Shown here: one piece after another, positions 47,552-60,389 of the stretch | Numbering within the stretch: position 1 is the stretch's first letter | Layout: the number at the start of each line of letters is the position of its first letter | Assembly: GCA_007258455.2 (NCBI GenBank) | Contig: VDFB02270651.1 | Span: forward strand, 700,968,217-701,032,216 | DNA length: 64,000 bases | Origin: Sequoia sempervirens | Lineage: Eukaryota > Streptophyta > Pinopsida > Cupressales > Cupressaceae | Direction of reading: 5' to 3' | The notes under the pieces: model-generated | What the model saw: only the letters and a program-made list of their open reading frames with translations | Database searches by the model: none | Told to the model about the DNA's origin: nothing | Program-made: the position numbers and the translations under genes

Positions 47552-48909
47552 AAAAAATGTGAATCCAGAGTCTTCACAACCCTAAATTCCACCAACGTTT
47601 CCCCAACTATCTTAATCTTATATGTATCCTTCTTCCAACCCAACTTGTAAGATTTCTCACCAACTCCTTTCTTTGATTCCTTTTGTTGAATACCCAAGCG
47701 AGAAGAAGACAAGATGTTCCTTGCCACTCCCCCTTCTTCTCTCATAGACCCAGGAGACCCACCTCCCCCATTCTTTTCTCCTCCAACAATAACCTTTGGT
47801 TCTGTCAAAGCAACCATCTACTAATCAGTAACCATTTTCCCTGAACCATCCTCCTGCATGGCCTACATAGCCTCCAAAGGAGGCCCAATTTTTTCAGTAC
47901 CCAAGGTCCCCCGATCCAAATTTATCAATCACGGATTCACTTCCTACTGGCCAAGATCATCCAATACCTCAAATTTGTTAAAAGTGTCATCATCCTATCT
48001 TTCTTTCAAAGTCCTTTTTTGTCCTCAATTTTTGTTTCGAGCCCTGACTAGAGTAAATCCATCACCATCAACAACATCACCTGGAATAGGCTCCTTACCC
48101 TTATCAACCCTAGGCTGATTGTGAGGAGGTTGAGAAGATTGGCCCTCCAAAGACTTGGCTCTTGGAAACCTATGCAATAAGTGTCCATACTCATGACAAA
48201 GGCAACATCGAAAAGGTAATGTCTCATAATCTAACTACTGCACCCATGAATGAGATCCTACACATACTTTGATAGAATCTAGCAATGGCATACTTAAATC
48301 AATTTCCACACAAAATCTGGCAAAAGTCATTACCTTTTTGAATTGTGTCTGTTGCAAAGACCCCATAGGCCTACCGAGCATTGAGGTCAGAAAATGCAAA
48401 ACATCATCGTGCCAGCACTCAACTGGGAACCTCGGCAGCCGAACCCAAACTGGAACCTGACTCGGAAGTTCCTCAATTGGATTGAAGCCCACATGCCATG
48501 GTTTAATAAACAAACCCACTTGGTTGTAAAAGTAAGGGCCCCCTTCAAAAACCTTGTTCCTATCCACCATGCAATCAAAGGTAACCATAAAATAGTTATT
48601 CACTAGGAGCCGAATCTCCATCTCCCCCTCTGGCAGCCAAGTCCTCTGAGCCCAGGATTCCAAAAATTGCAACGAGATTCTCAAACCCAAGAACTTGTAG
48701 TACAAGGAATGTATTGAATAGTAATCAATATCATCTGCTAACATTTCCATTGGAATCACCAATTTTGGCCTCTCTTTGCACCTTTCCAGGCATCCATTGA
48801 TCTTCGAAATCCATGACCCCCCAAAAGAACCCATCTCACTCCTCTCCCGATCTGATGAAAAAAGGTTGTTATCATAAATTTTCTCCACCTGAGACAGGTT
48901 TCGAGCCAA
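47536..48909 (-). pseudogene. LINE ORF1 (DUF4283 gag-like, zinc knuckle)
   Basis: An intact 224-codon 5' part (48909-48235) is the DUF4283 nucleic-acid-binding domain of plant L1 ORF1: WAQRTWLPEGEMEIRLLVNN, GGPYFYNQVGLFIKPWHVGF, VPVWVRLPRFPVECWHDDVL, GRPMGSLQQTQ. A stop after VGSHSWVQ (48235) is followed in the same frame by a zinc knuckle FRCCLCHEYGHLLHRF, in which the last Cys is Phe. A Gly-rich tail (47817-47536) ends in HFLCPSK, overlapping the ORF2 start. Confidence 0.85.
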
Positions 48910-49447
48910 ATGCTACTCAATAATTCAACATGGGGCTAGCCTCAGATGATTCCCCATGCAACATCATTAGGTGATGAAGACCCTAAATGGGCATGCAAGC
49001 CCTTAGGTCACTAGAGAAAAGAGGTTTCAACACATTGAAAACAAAAACCCTCCAACCACTACAGACAAAATCCAAAACCACCTTTATGGAGAAGCCTACC
49101 CCACACAAAAAAAGGCTCGAAAATGCAACTCCCACTCAAAAAATACCCACCAAGAAAATCCCCACATGGGATATGTAACCCAAGGGCACCACCAAACACA
49201 ACAAGTGCAACACCTAGTGTAGTCGGGCCAAGCTCGCAACCCATCGTCTCCACTGGAAACACAAACACCGTCCCACAGTTGTTACACCACTGCAAGGCAC
49301 CAAGGAAGAAAGTAGATCTGTCGAAGTTTCACCACCAAAACGCCCCCTCAAATGCCTCAACAACCCCCCACTTCACACCTGCAACTAGAGCAAAGAACGA
49401 GCTAGGGCACAATCGCCCTAGCTTGACATGCAGAGGTCCAATGCATT

Positions 49448-51239
49448 AATGATCAAGAATAATCATAATTATATTTTCCATTAATATGATCTTTGATAGT
49501 TTCCCAAATGTTTCTTGTTTATAATCTTTCCCCATGGTAGGTTAGATTTACAATTGGTGCAATTCCTAAGTGTCAAATTAAATGACCAATCAATACCATC
49601 ACATGCTCACATGCACAAACTGTCAAGATAGAGAGATAACTTGGAAATTTAAATAAATCCTCGTCACATTAGCATTTAACTTATGCCACCTCATAATCTT
49701 TTCAGTTTCCAAGTCCCGATGAGATCCAACTTGAATATGCCTCTCTTGATTTCTATAAATTCATTGGAAATAGTCATTTAGCCAATCCAAATGACATCTT
49801 AAAAATGGCAAGTGTGTAGAGCGATGGTGTTTCAATGAATGACTTCATTGCGATTGAAGAATTCGAGTGTAGCCCTTTCTTCAGGATGTTGTCGGATCAA
49901 CTAAGGGAGGTCTTCATCATTCAGAGTGAAGTGGAGGAAGAACTATTGCATGATATCCTGGGAAATAGATTCTTGAACCAGGTTCATGTGAATAACCATG
50001 AACTTTTGGAGCATTTCATCTATAACGTGGTTTGTACTTTTAGGCAATGCGATTGGGGAATGAGGGAAGCATAACGTTTGGTTCGGTTTGAATTCCTGCA
50101 CAAAGTGAATGTGGCCATCAGATAGCTCAATCATTTTCCTAGAACCAGACTTGTGGGAGACGTTATTTGCATTGCGACAACAACCTAACACGCGACTACA
50201 GAAGAAGCGGTAACTCTCCTTTGTGCGGGGCTGGTGTGAAATGATATGGGGTTGTTTGCCCAATTTTTGCAGTCTCATGAGAACCTATTGTGCCAACCCA
50301 AATTGGGCATCTCTAGGAGGTGGTGGAGGGAATTTGTGTGTTAATGTTTGTCTCATTTACTTGAAAATACTATTTCAGATAACTCTCAATTTTGTAATAT
50401 GAATACCATATTTTGTAAACATCAATTATATATAATACAATATAAATTTTTTTTGGTACTCTGGTGTTCTTTTCTTTTTGAGAAATTTAATGTTTTAACT
50501 ACATTTTTGCAACTAGTAATGGTATTTGTTTATATTGATTCCCCTACATATGAACACTCTGTATTACACACTTTTAAGTAACCATCAATTTTACATTGCT
50601 ATCACTCATTATGGTAGTTCAGAAAAGTTCTCTGGAATTTGTCGTAGTTAAGAAAACTTGCACCTTTAGCACCCTTCACCCTTTGAGTCTATGGAATAAG
50701 GAGTTCACGAAACCCTGGCGGGAACCACCAATGGTTTCTGAACCTATCCAAAATCTCACAAAAACTTAAAATTCCTTCAACTTTCCCTCGCCAATGGACT
50801 TTTGAGAGGGTTATAGAACTTTAAGTATGGATGACCAACACTAGAATCCTAAGACCCAAGGCTTCAGAAAGCATTTCAATATTTTGGAAAGTTATAAAAA
50901 CTTAATAGCATGCCATCGACATAAGATAATGAATAATTTTAAAAGGGAAAGTGGCATAAGACAATGATTTTTAGGGAATGACCGAAATCAAAGTAACATT
51001 ACTTTAAGTATAATAATATTGCCTTGACTACTATCCATCTTGAGCATAATAGTGTTGCTTCTTAATTCAAGCTTTGTATCAACAAAGTTTTCCTTGATCA
51101 TTTCGATCTATTTTTTCATTTATGACAATGTTTTCAGTCTAAGGTTAATCCTATTTCCTAACTTCTCCCAGCTTATAGGAATTCAACCCTTCTTTCTATG
51201 TAATGTTTCAAATGGATCAAATTTCAATGATAAAAGTTT
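49448..51239. other. Interior of decayed gypsy element, right of LINE
   Basis: Probably the stretch between integrase and 3' LTR of the minus-strand family-1 element, split by the LINE. Around 50280-49830 the minus strand is readable for about 140 codons with two stops (KMIELSDGHIHFVQEF, SPIALPKSTNHVIDEMLQKF); I cannot name it. Elsewhere nothing coding is seen. Confidence 0.4.
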
Positions 51240-51910
51240 ATTGTAATAAAAGTATTCCAAAAATCCTCCAAGATTTGATTTATCCCCTTTGCATGACTTG
51301 TTGACTCAAAGTAATAAGTCAAGAGCATACATTCAAAGGAAAATTTCTACAAGGTGATCATGGTTTACACAAAACCTTAACATTACTTGTTTGTCCCTAT
51401 TTGAGATAACCTTCTCAGAAACATTAAGCAACTACTTTACATAAATTCATTGTTTAGGATTGGTACCCTACAAATCAAAATTTTCAATCAAAAATTGGTT
51501 ACCTTGGTGAGTTTTTCCAGCCATAACATTATTCCAATTCCATCGGCATGGAAAGATCAAAACTATTATTATGATTTACCACCTCCTCTTTGGAATTTTA
51601 TAAGAGTATACAAGTCCTACCGATGATGACATCCTGTCTTCATCCTCTAGCATACTGGACAACAACTTGCTACATACCTTGCAGCATCTTACTTCGTTTC
51701 CTTCAGATTATAGTGGTTCCACATTAGTCAAATAATTTTTTCATTCCATTGTGTCCTAAAAATGACATCAATTTACCTCATTTCATTACTTAATTTTCCA
51801 AAAAAATGGTACATAGGTTCTTTCTCTGATTCGTAATAGTCCATCTCGACTAAGTGAAACCTCTTCCATGGAATTATGCCACATTTAGTTCTCAAAATAT
51901 AATGATTAGA
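51240..51910 (-). pseudogene. Heavily decayed Ty3/gypsy integrase
   Basis: The minus strand, with frequent frame changes, gives the order expected of a chromovirus-like integrase: DGLLRIRERTYVPFF (about 51860), a zinc-finger remnant, GLVYSYKIPKRRW (about 51600), LEKLTKVTNF (about 51520), KVISNRDKQ (catalytic Asp region, about 51410) and QILEDFWNTF (about 51260). Strand and position agree with the body of the element whose 3' LTR ends at 42182. Each block is short, so the family call is moderate. Confidence 0.6.
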
Positions 51911-53350
51911 TATTATTGTAGAGATGTAACTCCTTCATCTTAGGACATCCATATCTTGGATTTCTTTTTCCCTTTAAGCATTCCCAAAGTTGTAGTTCAA
52001 TTTTTAGCTCAATCTATCTCTTCTGATGAGTATTTATATTAGTTGAGTAATAATTCTCTTTAAATCATGCTAGTTTGATATTATCTTTCAAAAGATATCC
52101 CAAAATCAATGCACACCTAGTTACCAAGCATGAACATTTCAGTATAACTCAAAATCACGAGTACATAAATCATCCCTTTCCTATTCCATATGTGATAACC
52201 TTGTCTTTTATGATCAAGCATACTGCCTAACCTTTTGCAAAACATTAATGTTAATAAAAATTTGATCCTCTAAAACAAATACATATAGAATTGTGTTGTA
52301 TATATATTTCTCTTTTATTGGTCAAGAACTTCAAGCTTTTATTGACCATTCTAAATATTTCACTATTTGTTCCAATACCTTAACCTTCACTTTCAACAAC
52401 CTTGTTGTGGTCATGGAGTACAAAACTTCAGATATAGGCCTTTTGAATCATGACTTACAGAGAAGTCAAAAGTTCTTCAAATTGAAAATACATCATTAAA
52501 TATTGAGTAGGGTACTTATCAAAGTCCATCTACCTTCTTTCTTTCCTCCTTAGTGTTTCCAAGACAGTAGATCATCTTTGATCTTCATGTAATCTTCTAT
52601 TTCTTCTAATTTGATTGAAAGATTTAACATTTTTCCTCGTTGGATTTTGATAGATGAATGACTATTACTTGCCTTTCTTACCCTCCACGGTTTACCTTAA
52701 ATATACTAAATTTGTTTCCAAAATTGGATTCATCATCACCTTTCAATCAAGAGTTGGATCCATAGTAACAAGATCTAATGAATAATCGACAACCTTTCCA
52801 GCTAAGAGATACTTTAATATTTCATTCCAATTCTCTTTTCCATGTATACTAATAGCCTTTTAACCATGGTAAAAGAATATTCCATATCTACAAAGCCCTA
52901 TTTGATGATGTGTTTAAATGAACTTTCCTAAGGATCTCCTTGTCAAATGTGTCTTCACCTCTGTGAGTTATTTATTATTCTGACCCATTCAGGTCTCTAA
53001 CCTTTATTCTCAAGTGTCAAATCTTCACTCTTGATTCCAATTATCATTTCAAGATTTTAACCTTGCATTGATTTATGATTGTTAGAAGGTTATCGTACCT
53101 CCCAAATACCTCTCTAGTTGATTTTGGTTCACAAAATGTTGACTTTCTACTTCAACCAAAGTTTCCAATTTATGCTAACAATTAGCTCTTTTTCCAATAA
53201 AGCATTTATACAAGTAGACATAAATCATATTCATGAACTCATAGTATCCTTATTTAATTCACCATCCTTGACTCTTTCCAACTACATGTTGCTATTAGAA
53301 GAGGGGATTACTTTGTTTTTCTTTCACCCTTAGAGTCATTTAAACAATTT
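51911..53350. other. Probable upstream pol of same gypsy element, unreadable
   Basis: By position RT and RNase H of the minus-strand element should lie here. I could not read any motif with confidence. ORFs at 52293-52499 and 53118-53333 are unremarkable. Confidence 0.35.
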
Positions 53351-53629
53351 TGTAGGGTGAAGGTACTCATTAGTAATTCCTCCTGTTGAAACTATCAAAA
53401 TCTGATGATTATTTTTCATATCTTCATATCCCCTGAGTCTCTATGTGATATTTACCTAAGCCACATTTCCACTTTTTTCATGGTGCTTTATCCACATTCT
53501 GCCCCTTCTACCCCATAGATTTCATCCACATTTGCATTTTTTACACTTTGGAATGTATCAGCATAGGTCCTCATTTGTCTCCCTGACCCACTATGTTTTT
53601 TCCGCTAAATTCTTCTGTTTTAGGTGGTC

Positions 53630-54450
53630 GGCAGGACATTCTTATTGTCACGACGACTGGTGACTGTGGATGGGGCATATCGGCAAAGGTCTAGGGTATC
53701 GACATCATGTCCTGGTGATCTCATTTTGTTTTACCGACCAGCAGATGATGGAGCAGCTCGGTGGGAGATATGGCTATCGTTGTAAGGTCTTGGCGAGTGA
53801 CCTTTGGTCTCGCTGACCTTACACATAGTTTCTCTTCGAATATACTTTCGGCAAGACTTTATATCTGTCTCGGCAACATAGGACATCGGCAAAGGCATGT
53901 GTTTGCGGCAGGAGGTCACGGCGAAAGGCTTGGGTCTTGGCGAAGTTGAATGGAATCAAGAGTGGCTCGTTATGACTTACGTGTTTCGGTATTTGGTCTC
54001 CCCGAGAGCAATGGGCTATGGCAATGCTTCTTGTGTTCGGCATAATGATGGTCTGGCCACAGCGATAGTGAATAGAACAAGGGGAGTTCGTCGATGAGAA
54101 CTTTGCCCGTGTCTCAGCGACTTAAAGTAAGTGAAGATCTTCGGCAAAACAAGTTCCAATCTATATGAGGTCTCTCTGAAGTCATGTGGTCACAGCGATA
54201 GTGGACAAAACATGTGTGATTTTTGATATGACTCTCCCTGTGTCTTGGCGATTGTGAAAATAGTATGGGCTCTCAGTGAAACTTAATACATTATGTGTGA
54301 GGTCTTTGCGATACCTATAAGTTATAGCAAGCAGAGTGCAAACAAAGGAACATTATTTGATCTCAATGTGACTAATGGGTAGCACGGAAAATGCGATTAA
54401 AACAGGGATGCAAGCAGAGCGATAAGTGAATGAATTGCCTTCGGTAGGAC
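53630..54450. repeat. U3 region rich in TCGGCAA / GGCGA words
   Basis: Words such as TCGGCAAAGG, TTGGCGA, CACGGCGA, TCAGCGA and CACAGCGATAGTG recur roughly every 20-60 bases, often beside GGTCT. It is GC-richer than its flanks. CACAGCGATAGTG is repeated exactly near 54058 and 54191. Confidence 0.6.
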
Positions 54451-54614
54451 GATATGGATGCCTCACCGACTGTCTCATAGGTAGAAAATAGAATTCAAAA
54501 TCTTGTGGCCGACATGTTGAATGCTTGGAGACCGTTGCCTACCAGCTCGATTGGAGCCCAAATCTTGTGGAGGGCCGACATAATATTTTATTTTAATATT
54601 TTCTCATGCTGGTG

Positions 54615-54622
54615 TATAAATA
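54615..54622 (+). promoter_or_regulatory. LTR TATA box
   Basis: TATAAATA after a long U3, followed by AAGCATGTTG. A likely LTR transcription start lies about 30 bases further. Confidence 0.55.
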
Positions 54623-55880
54623 AGCATGTTGTAGTTGTTAATTACATCAGACATTAGATTTTTGATACACTGCAAATAGATACAGTAGAATAGAACTATC
54701 AGATTAGAGGCTATTATTGCATGATTTTCACAATGGAGGTATTTATGAGATTCAGTTGATGTTGCTACATTTCTCTAGTGTTAATTATCTGTTGAAATAA
54801 AATGAAAAAATGCTACTAAGCTGTCTCCATAATTGACTTTTCTGGTTGTTTAAATTGACATAACAAGTTTATGTTCAATTTATCAATACACATTTGCTGT
54901 AGTTGTGTGATTAATCAACTAGTTCTTTCAAGCAAAGATTAAATCCTTTTGTTGATCACAGTAATCAGAGAAATTCATTTTGGATTATTGAAGTAGAACT
55001 TAGTAGTTACATTATTGCATGTTTATCAAGTTGTAAACAAAACATATGCCAGATAATTTGTGTCTTCTCCAGAAAGTGTTGCTTATCTTGATCTCATTTG
55101 ACTCTGCATACTCAACAAGGCACTAGTCTCTGCATTTCATCATTATAAATTCATTCAGTTTCTTTTAATTGAGTATCTAGGACTTAGATCAGATTACTGT
55201 CACAATTTTCAAGTTAGATATCATTTGTTCACTCCTATGTGCCATTGTGAACAAGTGTTGTAAGAGGATTGATTGCAAGTTAAGTCTGCATTATTCAGAG
55301 AGGTACACCCACCTTGGTTTTCTAGCACCTAAAGAGTAGAAGGTTTAATTGTTTCAAACCTTGTTCTGTTACCCTAAAATGTTGTGAAAGCTTGGCAACC
55401 TTTTGTGGTTAAAACCTACGTTTTTGAGAGCTAACACCTCCATAACATTCCTACTAAACCCTATTGCATAACTTCCACAATCCAAGGGTGTTTCTCAATG
55501 AGTTTTTGGTTTAGGAGTTTCAAATTCAAGGACAATTCTTTCCTAGTCCCAAATTTTAGACAAGTTTCAAGAAAGTTGACTTGCTTATTGTTTCCTTGGT
55601 TCTTCTTTTCCCTTGCCAACCTAGTGATGGGCTTGGTCATTAGTACTTTTTTCTGTTGCTTTTTATATGCTTTCAGACATTTTACATATCTTTTCTAAGT
55701 ATCTTTTAGACAAAAACTTCCATAATATGTTATCCTTTCATAACATACCTTGCAACTTTGAACCTAGTTTGTGAAAATGAAATATGGTGATAATATTTGT
55801 ATTATTACATGATTTAAATATGAGAATGTATGTGTATGAATAGAATTATGTGATTTAATTATGAAGGTTAGTTGTATATG

Positions 55881-57151
55881 TGTGAGACGAGGATGGTTAG
55901 GGTAGGTCGATTACACTTGATCCATGATGAATCGAAGCATAACTTAGCCACTACACATCAATCACAAACAAGATCATTCAAATTGAAAGTTAAACTAAGC
56001 ACTTACAGAAACTGAAAGTTACAAACTACAAAAATAATTAAATTCCTACTCTAACCCATTTGAAACTTATCCTATTTTGGAATTGGTGTTGTGTTGATGT
56101 GGAACAATGACCCTTTCCCAATCCCGTGGTTAGTGAGCCTGTTTCAATCGATTCTATGGAAGAGAATCGATGAAACCATTGTGATAAATTGATGAAAACC
56201 TGATTTATACTAAATTAAACATGATGCAAGCTAAATTAACATGATTTTATGCTAAAATTGATCTAATTATGCAATTGCTAAGCTAATATAAGCTAATTCT
56301 AAGCTAAAATATGGAAACCCTAATTTACAAACAAACTAAGATGGATGCATGGAAGCCATTAATGGATGTATCAAGCTATTATGCAACTAAAATGAACTAA
56401 ATTAAGCTAAAAGTAAATAAATTGAGAGTGTGAGTGTGAGTGAATTCAACAACATGAATTTGCAATTGAAATATGGATCCCTTTGTCTCCAAATAGTGTC
56501 CTATTTATAGGAAATCAACGGATGAGAATGCAAGATGAAAATTAACCAAAGGCTCACATTTGTTCCAAACAAACACACTTTTGACCTACTCACATGGGTT
56601 AAAGGTGACTTGTTCAAAAGGTTAAGGGTTTAGGTTGCCTAAGAAGCCAAGTGAGATGATTGGAGGAGAGAAAATATTCTTTGGAATATTCTCATGGGTG
56701 AGGATAAGAGATATTTTGTAAATTAAAAGAAAGTTTTAATTATGCAAAAAAGGGATAAGGAATGTTCCATGGGAATATTCCCCTTTTGGAGGAAGATTAG
56801 TTTAATTGCACAATTAGGGGATTTAGAAGAATTAAAGTGTTATTCATTAAATTAAAAGATTTAATGAATGGGGGAGGGATGAAATGATATTTAATTAAAT
56901 AAGATGAATTAGGAAATTAAATTAAATATTTTATTTGTATTTAATTTAATGAGATGAAGTGTTAGCATGAAAGGGGGTGAATTAACCCGACTTGATGAAT
57001 TAGGTTAAATAGATGAAAATGATATAATTAATTAATTAGCTAGGCTAATTCAATTGATTTAGTGAAAAGAGGATGGATTTAAAGAGGAAATGATGTTAGT
57101 AAACCTATTTCGAGTGTATGATATCATTCAGGACATTTTTCAGTGTCTACA
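55881..57151 (-). mobile_element. Solo LTR, 1,271 bp, with perfect 5-bp target duplication
   Basis: On the minus strand it begins TGTAGACACTG (57151) and ends CCTCGTCTCACA (55881). ATATG lies directly outside each end (55876-55880 and 57152-57156). A TATA box, TATAAATAGGAC, lies near 56515 on the minus strand. No internal region, primer site or polypurine tract is present, so it arose by LTR-LTR recombination. It interrupts the U5 part of the Athila-like LTR. Confidence 0.88.
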
Positions 57152-58306
57152 ATATGTATGTTGTGTGGATTAACCTCTTCGCAGCTCAACACGTGGTAAC
57201 AAGAATGGAGCATTTGTAGCAAGAACCAAAGCAATGAAAGTTCAACTTGCCTAAAGTGTAGGGAGTTGTGGAGCTAAACGTGAACCATCATGGAAGGAAT
57301 AAATATTGAAGGAGGATACTTGTTCTAGAACTCTAAAAGTTTGATTATGTGTTTCACATGCAAGTTGTTTCATTGAAGTTCTTGGTTGAATAGGTCTCTT
57401 CTTCCTATTCAGTTGGAATGACTAATTCAATCTTAATTTCACATCCTTGTATCTAGGAGTGAGATTAATGGTTGCAGTTAGTTAGCAATTTGAATAAGTC
57501 TCTCCCCATTTTTGTATAATGTCAGGGATGAGTTTGTAGCAAAGTTGGTTGTTACAAGTTAGTACGTAGTTAGTCATTTTCTAGTTTCAAGTAATCTAAA
57601 AAAATGTTGTCAAAATGCAATTACTAATATAATTAGCAAGACATATTTTGTTTGAATATCTAGTGATATGAAATGAATGGAGTTGTATGTTACATGGATG
57701 CGTAAGAATCTGAGTTAGATTTGGTTCTAAGTTAAGTGAGACAGCCCCCTAAGTTGGCCACTCGAGGTACTACCCCTCACTTCATTTATTTACTTATTCA
57801 TTTATGCATTCCTGTTAATTCTGTTTTTATTATTTTATAAATGCATTACAAAGTAAAGTAGAATAGTTCTTACAATTGATTACAGTAGTTGTTGTTCATG
57901 AACAGTTATGTAATTAGTGAATCTTAGTACTTCGGAGATTAGATTTGGTTATTCTGCTATTCTGAATAGTTTTGGATTGATTTTGTACTTACTTATTATT
58001 AGCAGTCACCTATAGCTTATGTTGTAGGTACTTATAGCCATTAGGCTCTATAACTACTTCTATTGTTTTTGTAATTATGTAAGATTCTAGCAAAGTAGAA
58101 TAGTCTGAATAGGTTTGCATAGGATAATTTAGGTGAACAAGAGTCCATGAAGGAACATATAGTGTAGTACCATCATAAGTTTACGCACCTTGGTTGATGA
58201 TTTAATGTAGTCTTAAGTAATATGAAGTGGACTATTCAGCTAGCTAACCCTCTAAATTGATTAAATATTACCAAGTTTATGATACATTAGCTTAGACTCT
58301 ACATTT

Positions 58307-58324
58307 TTGGCATTATTGTCAAGG
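58307..58324 (+). other. Decayed primer-binding site (tRNA-Asp type)
   Basis: TTGGCATTATTGTCAAGGA lies 3-4 bases after the probable LTR end. Athila-type elements use a site close to TGGCGCCGTTGCC, and the differences here are those expected from C-to-T and G-to-A decay at CpG positions. Confidence 0.6.
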
Positions 58325-58432
58325 ACAATGCTATCTTCATAGACCTGTTCTTATAGTTTTTTATAGTTAACTTTCCCTTTTCAAGCATTAGGACTGTTAG
58401 ATACCACCTTTTTCAGCACCAAGCTACTAACA

Positions 58433-59995
58433 TTGTGTAGGCTTGCTAAATCTAAAGTCATATTTTATGTATGCAAAGGCGGAGAGATCCCTTGGGTAGG
58501 TTCCTTCCCTTCACATGCCAGGAAGCTATTGCAAAAATTAGCAACCCTAGTACTCAAAGTGAAGGTACCACTAAAGAAGAGATTTCCTTTTCACCAACCT
58601 CTAGTGCACATACATAAGGAACATACCGCACCATGGGCGATGCAACAGATGATGATGATGCCCGACCAACATTTGGGTTTCCTATTGCTGACTAAGAAAG
58701 GGCCACAGTGTTGAAGAACATTCCTCCTTCGACCTTGCCAGTTTTCTATGGGTTAATGAATAAAGACCCAGATACATTCCTCTTTGAATTTGATGTCTTA
58801 TGCAGAAGTTATGACTATGCTTCTGATACACATAGGTTAAAACTTTTTCCTGCCACCCTCAGAGATGTAGCTTTGAGATGCTTCATGGGATTAGGTAAAG
58901 ATGTTGTTCCTGACTGAGACACCATGAAGACACTATTTTTGGAGAAGTATCAAGACTACTGTAGAGGACCTGACAGGAGGAAGGATGATGAGCCTTTAGA
59001 GGATTATGTTGAAATATTTTAGTTTTCTCTCAAGAAAAACCCCCATAACAAGTTGTCAGAAGAGTCTCTCAAGCTAGTCTTTTTTAGAGAGGTTAATGAA
59101 GAATGTATTGATGCCTTGAACCTCATTGGCCAGGGAGATATTTTTTAGCAACCATTTTCAGAAATTTGTAAGGCCTGTAGGAATTGTTCTAGGACCTTCA
59201 CAAAGAGGCCAAGAGACAATAGAACATCAGTTCTTGGTAAATCATCTACTGGGGTTTCAAAAGTAGAGCTGATCAATCTGTTATCTAACATGAAGGATGA
59301 TATAATTAGTAATTTGGAAACATAGTTGGATATTCTCCATATTAAGAAAAAGTAGGAGGAAGCCGAGGCTATACTCACTGAATATTTTCCAAGCTACAAG
59401 TAACAAAAAGAAAATTGTAAATGCAAAAAAGTCGCTAGTATCCAACAAGATAAAGTTGAGAAGCTTGATTTTCAACCCATTGAAAGAGATGATGGACAAC
59501 TCTTTTATATAACACAAAGGAGGCCATGGAAGTAGAGAAAAGGTATGTCACAAGACCCCCTTAGCTTTAATTCATCTTTTCCTATTGGCAACCAAAACTT
59601 TTCTACTTAGAACTCTCAGCCCTGGTAAGCAAACCAAAACTAGTGGTAGAACCCTCAACAGTGGCCACAAGCCCAACCAAGTTGGAACCAACAACCAAAT
59701 CCTTGGCTATAGCAAAATTTTCAAGGTTCCAATTATAATCCACAATGGCCAACCTAGCAAAATCAGTGGCAACCTTAGTGGCAAAAACGCTAGCAATGGT
59801 GGCAACAAAATATGAACTATTAGTAGCCCATGCTCCCTCCTCCACAACAACAAAAAGCTCTAATTCCTCCATCAAATCCTGCATCCTAGCCACCCAAGCA
59901 ACAAATACTTGCCCAAGCTGCACCTAACCCTAACACTAAGCTTGTTCAGTAGGCTTATACTAACAAAACTATGCAATACCCCACTTTGGGGTAGA
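58433..59995 (+). pseudogene. Athila-like gag remnant
   Basis: Plus-strand frames give LPVFYGLMNKDPDTFLFEFD, LCRSYDYASDTHRLKLFPAT and ALRCFMGLG (58730-58900), followed by FLEKYQDYCRGPD, EPLEDYVE and LSEESLKLVFFREVNEE. This is the retrotransposon capsid domain of Athila-like gypsy elements, which assembles the particle. About 59600-59840 is a Gln/Trp/Asn-rich tract broken by at least eight TAG/TAA codons, most where Gln would be expected from context. No zinc knuckle was recognised. Confidence 0.8.
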
Positions 59996-60389
59996 GGTGA
60001 ATGATTCCCACCTTAGATCAGGAAAGAAACTTGCTATACCTTCATCTTCCCAAATTACAAAAATAGAGGATGAGGAACTTGCAGTCGAGGCTTCTGATAA
60101 ACCATCTTTGGAGCCTGAACCAAAGCAAGTACACCAAACTACCTTAAATCCCAAGCCACCTTTTCTTGAATGCTTAGCTATGCAAAGGCATCACACACAG
60201 GCTAAGACAAACCTTTTAGGACAATTGAAAGATGTGAACATCAAAATCCCACTTATCCAAGCTATCAAAGACATCCCTATCTATACCAAAACTGTAAGGG
60301 ATCTTTGTCTTAAGAAACCAAGCAAGAAAAGGAAAGATCCACATATAGTCCATGTCTTGGGGAATCTTGCAGATATCATGTTGGGGAAC

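Larger units (their letters stand above)
43366..49440 (-). mobile_element. Near full-length L1-type LINE
   Basis: About 6.1 kb, ORF1 and ORF2 in order on the minus strand, ending in AATAAAG and a short A tract (plus-strand T run at 43364-43372). The seven bases ATGCATT occur at both borders (43359-43365 and 49441-49447) and would be a short target duplication. ORF1 and ORF2 overlap by about 16 bases near 47550. Several stops and frameshifts in ORF2 make it inactive. It interrupts an older minus-strand gypsy element. Confidence 0.85.
53351..58303 (+). mobile_element. Probable 5' LTR of Athila-like element (with insert)
   Basis: Starts TGTAGGGTG and ends GACTCTACA, so the termini TGTAG/CTACA are inverted as in LTRs, and a primer-binding site follows directly. 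A TATA box lies at 54615. Without the solo LTR at 55881-57151 the length is about 3.7 kb. The left end is inferred from the terminal inverted match only; the 3' LTR that would confirm it is outside the window. Confidence 0.55.

Noticed and set aside
53761..54097. Overlapping 60-75-codon ORFs on both strands
   Set aside because: They fall in the GGCGA-word-rich LTR U3 and have no domain; the openness reflects composition.
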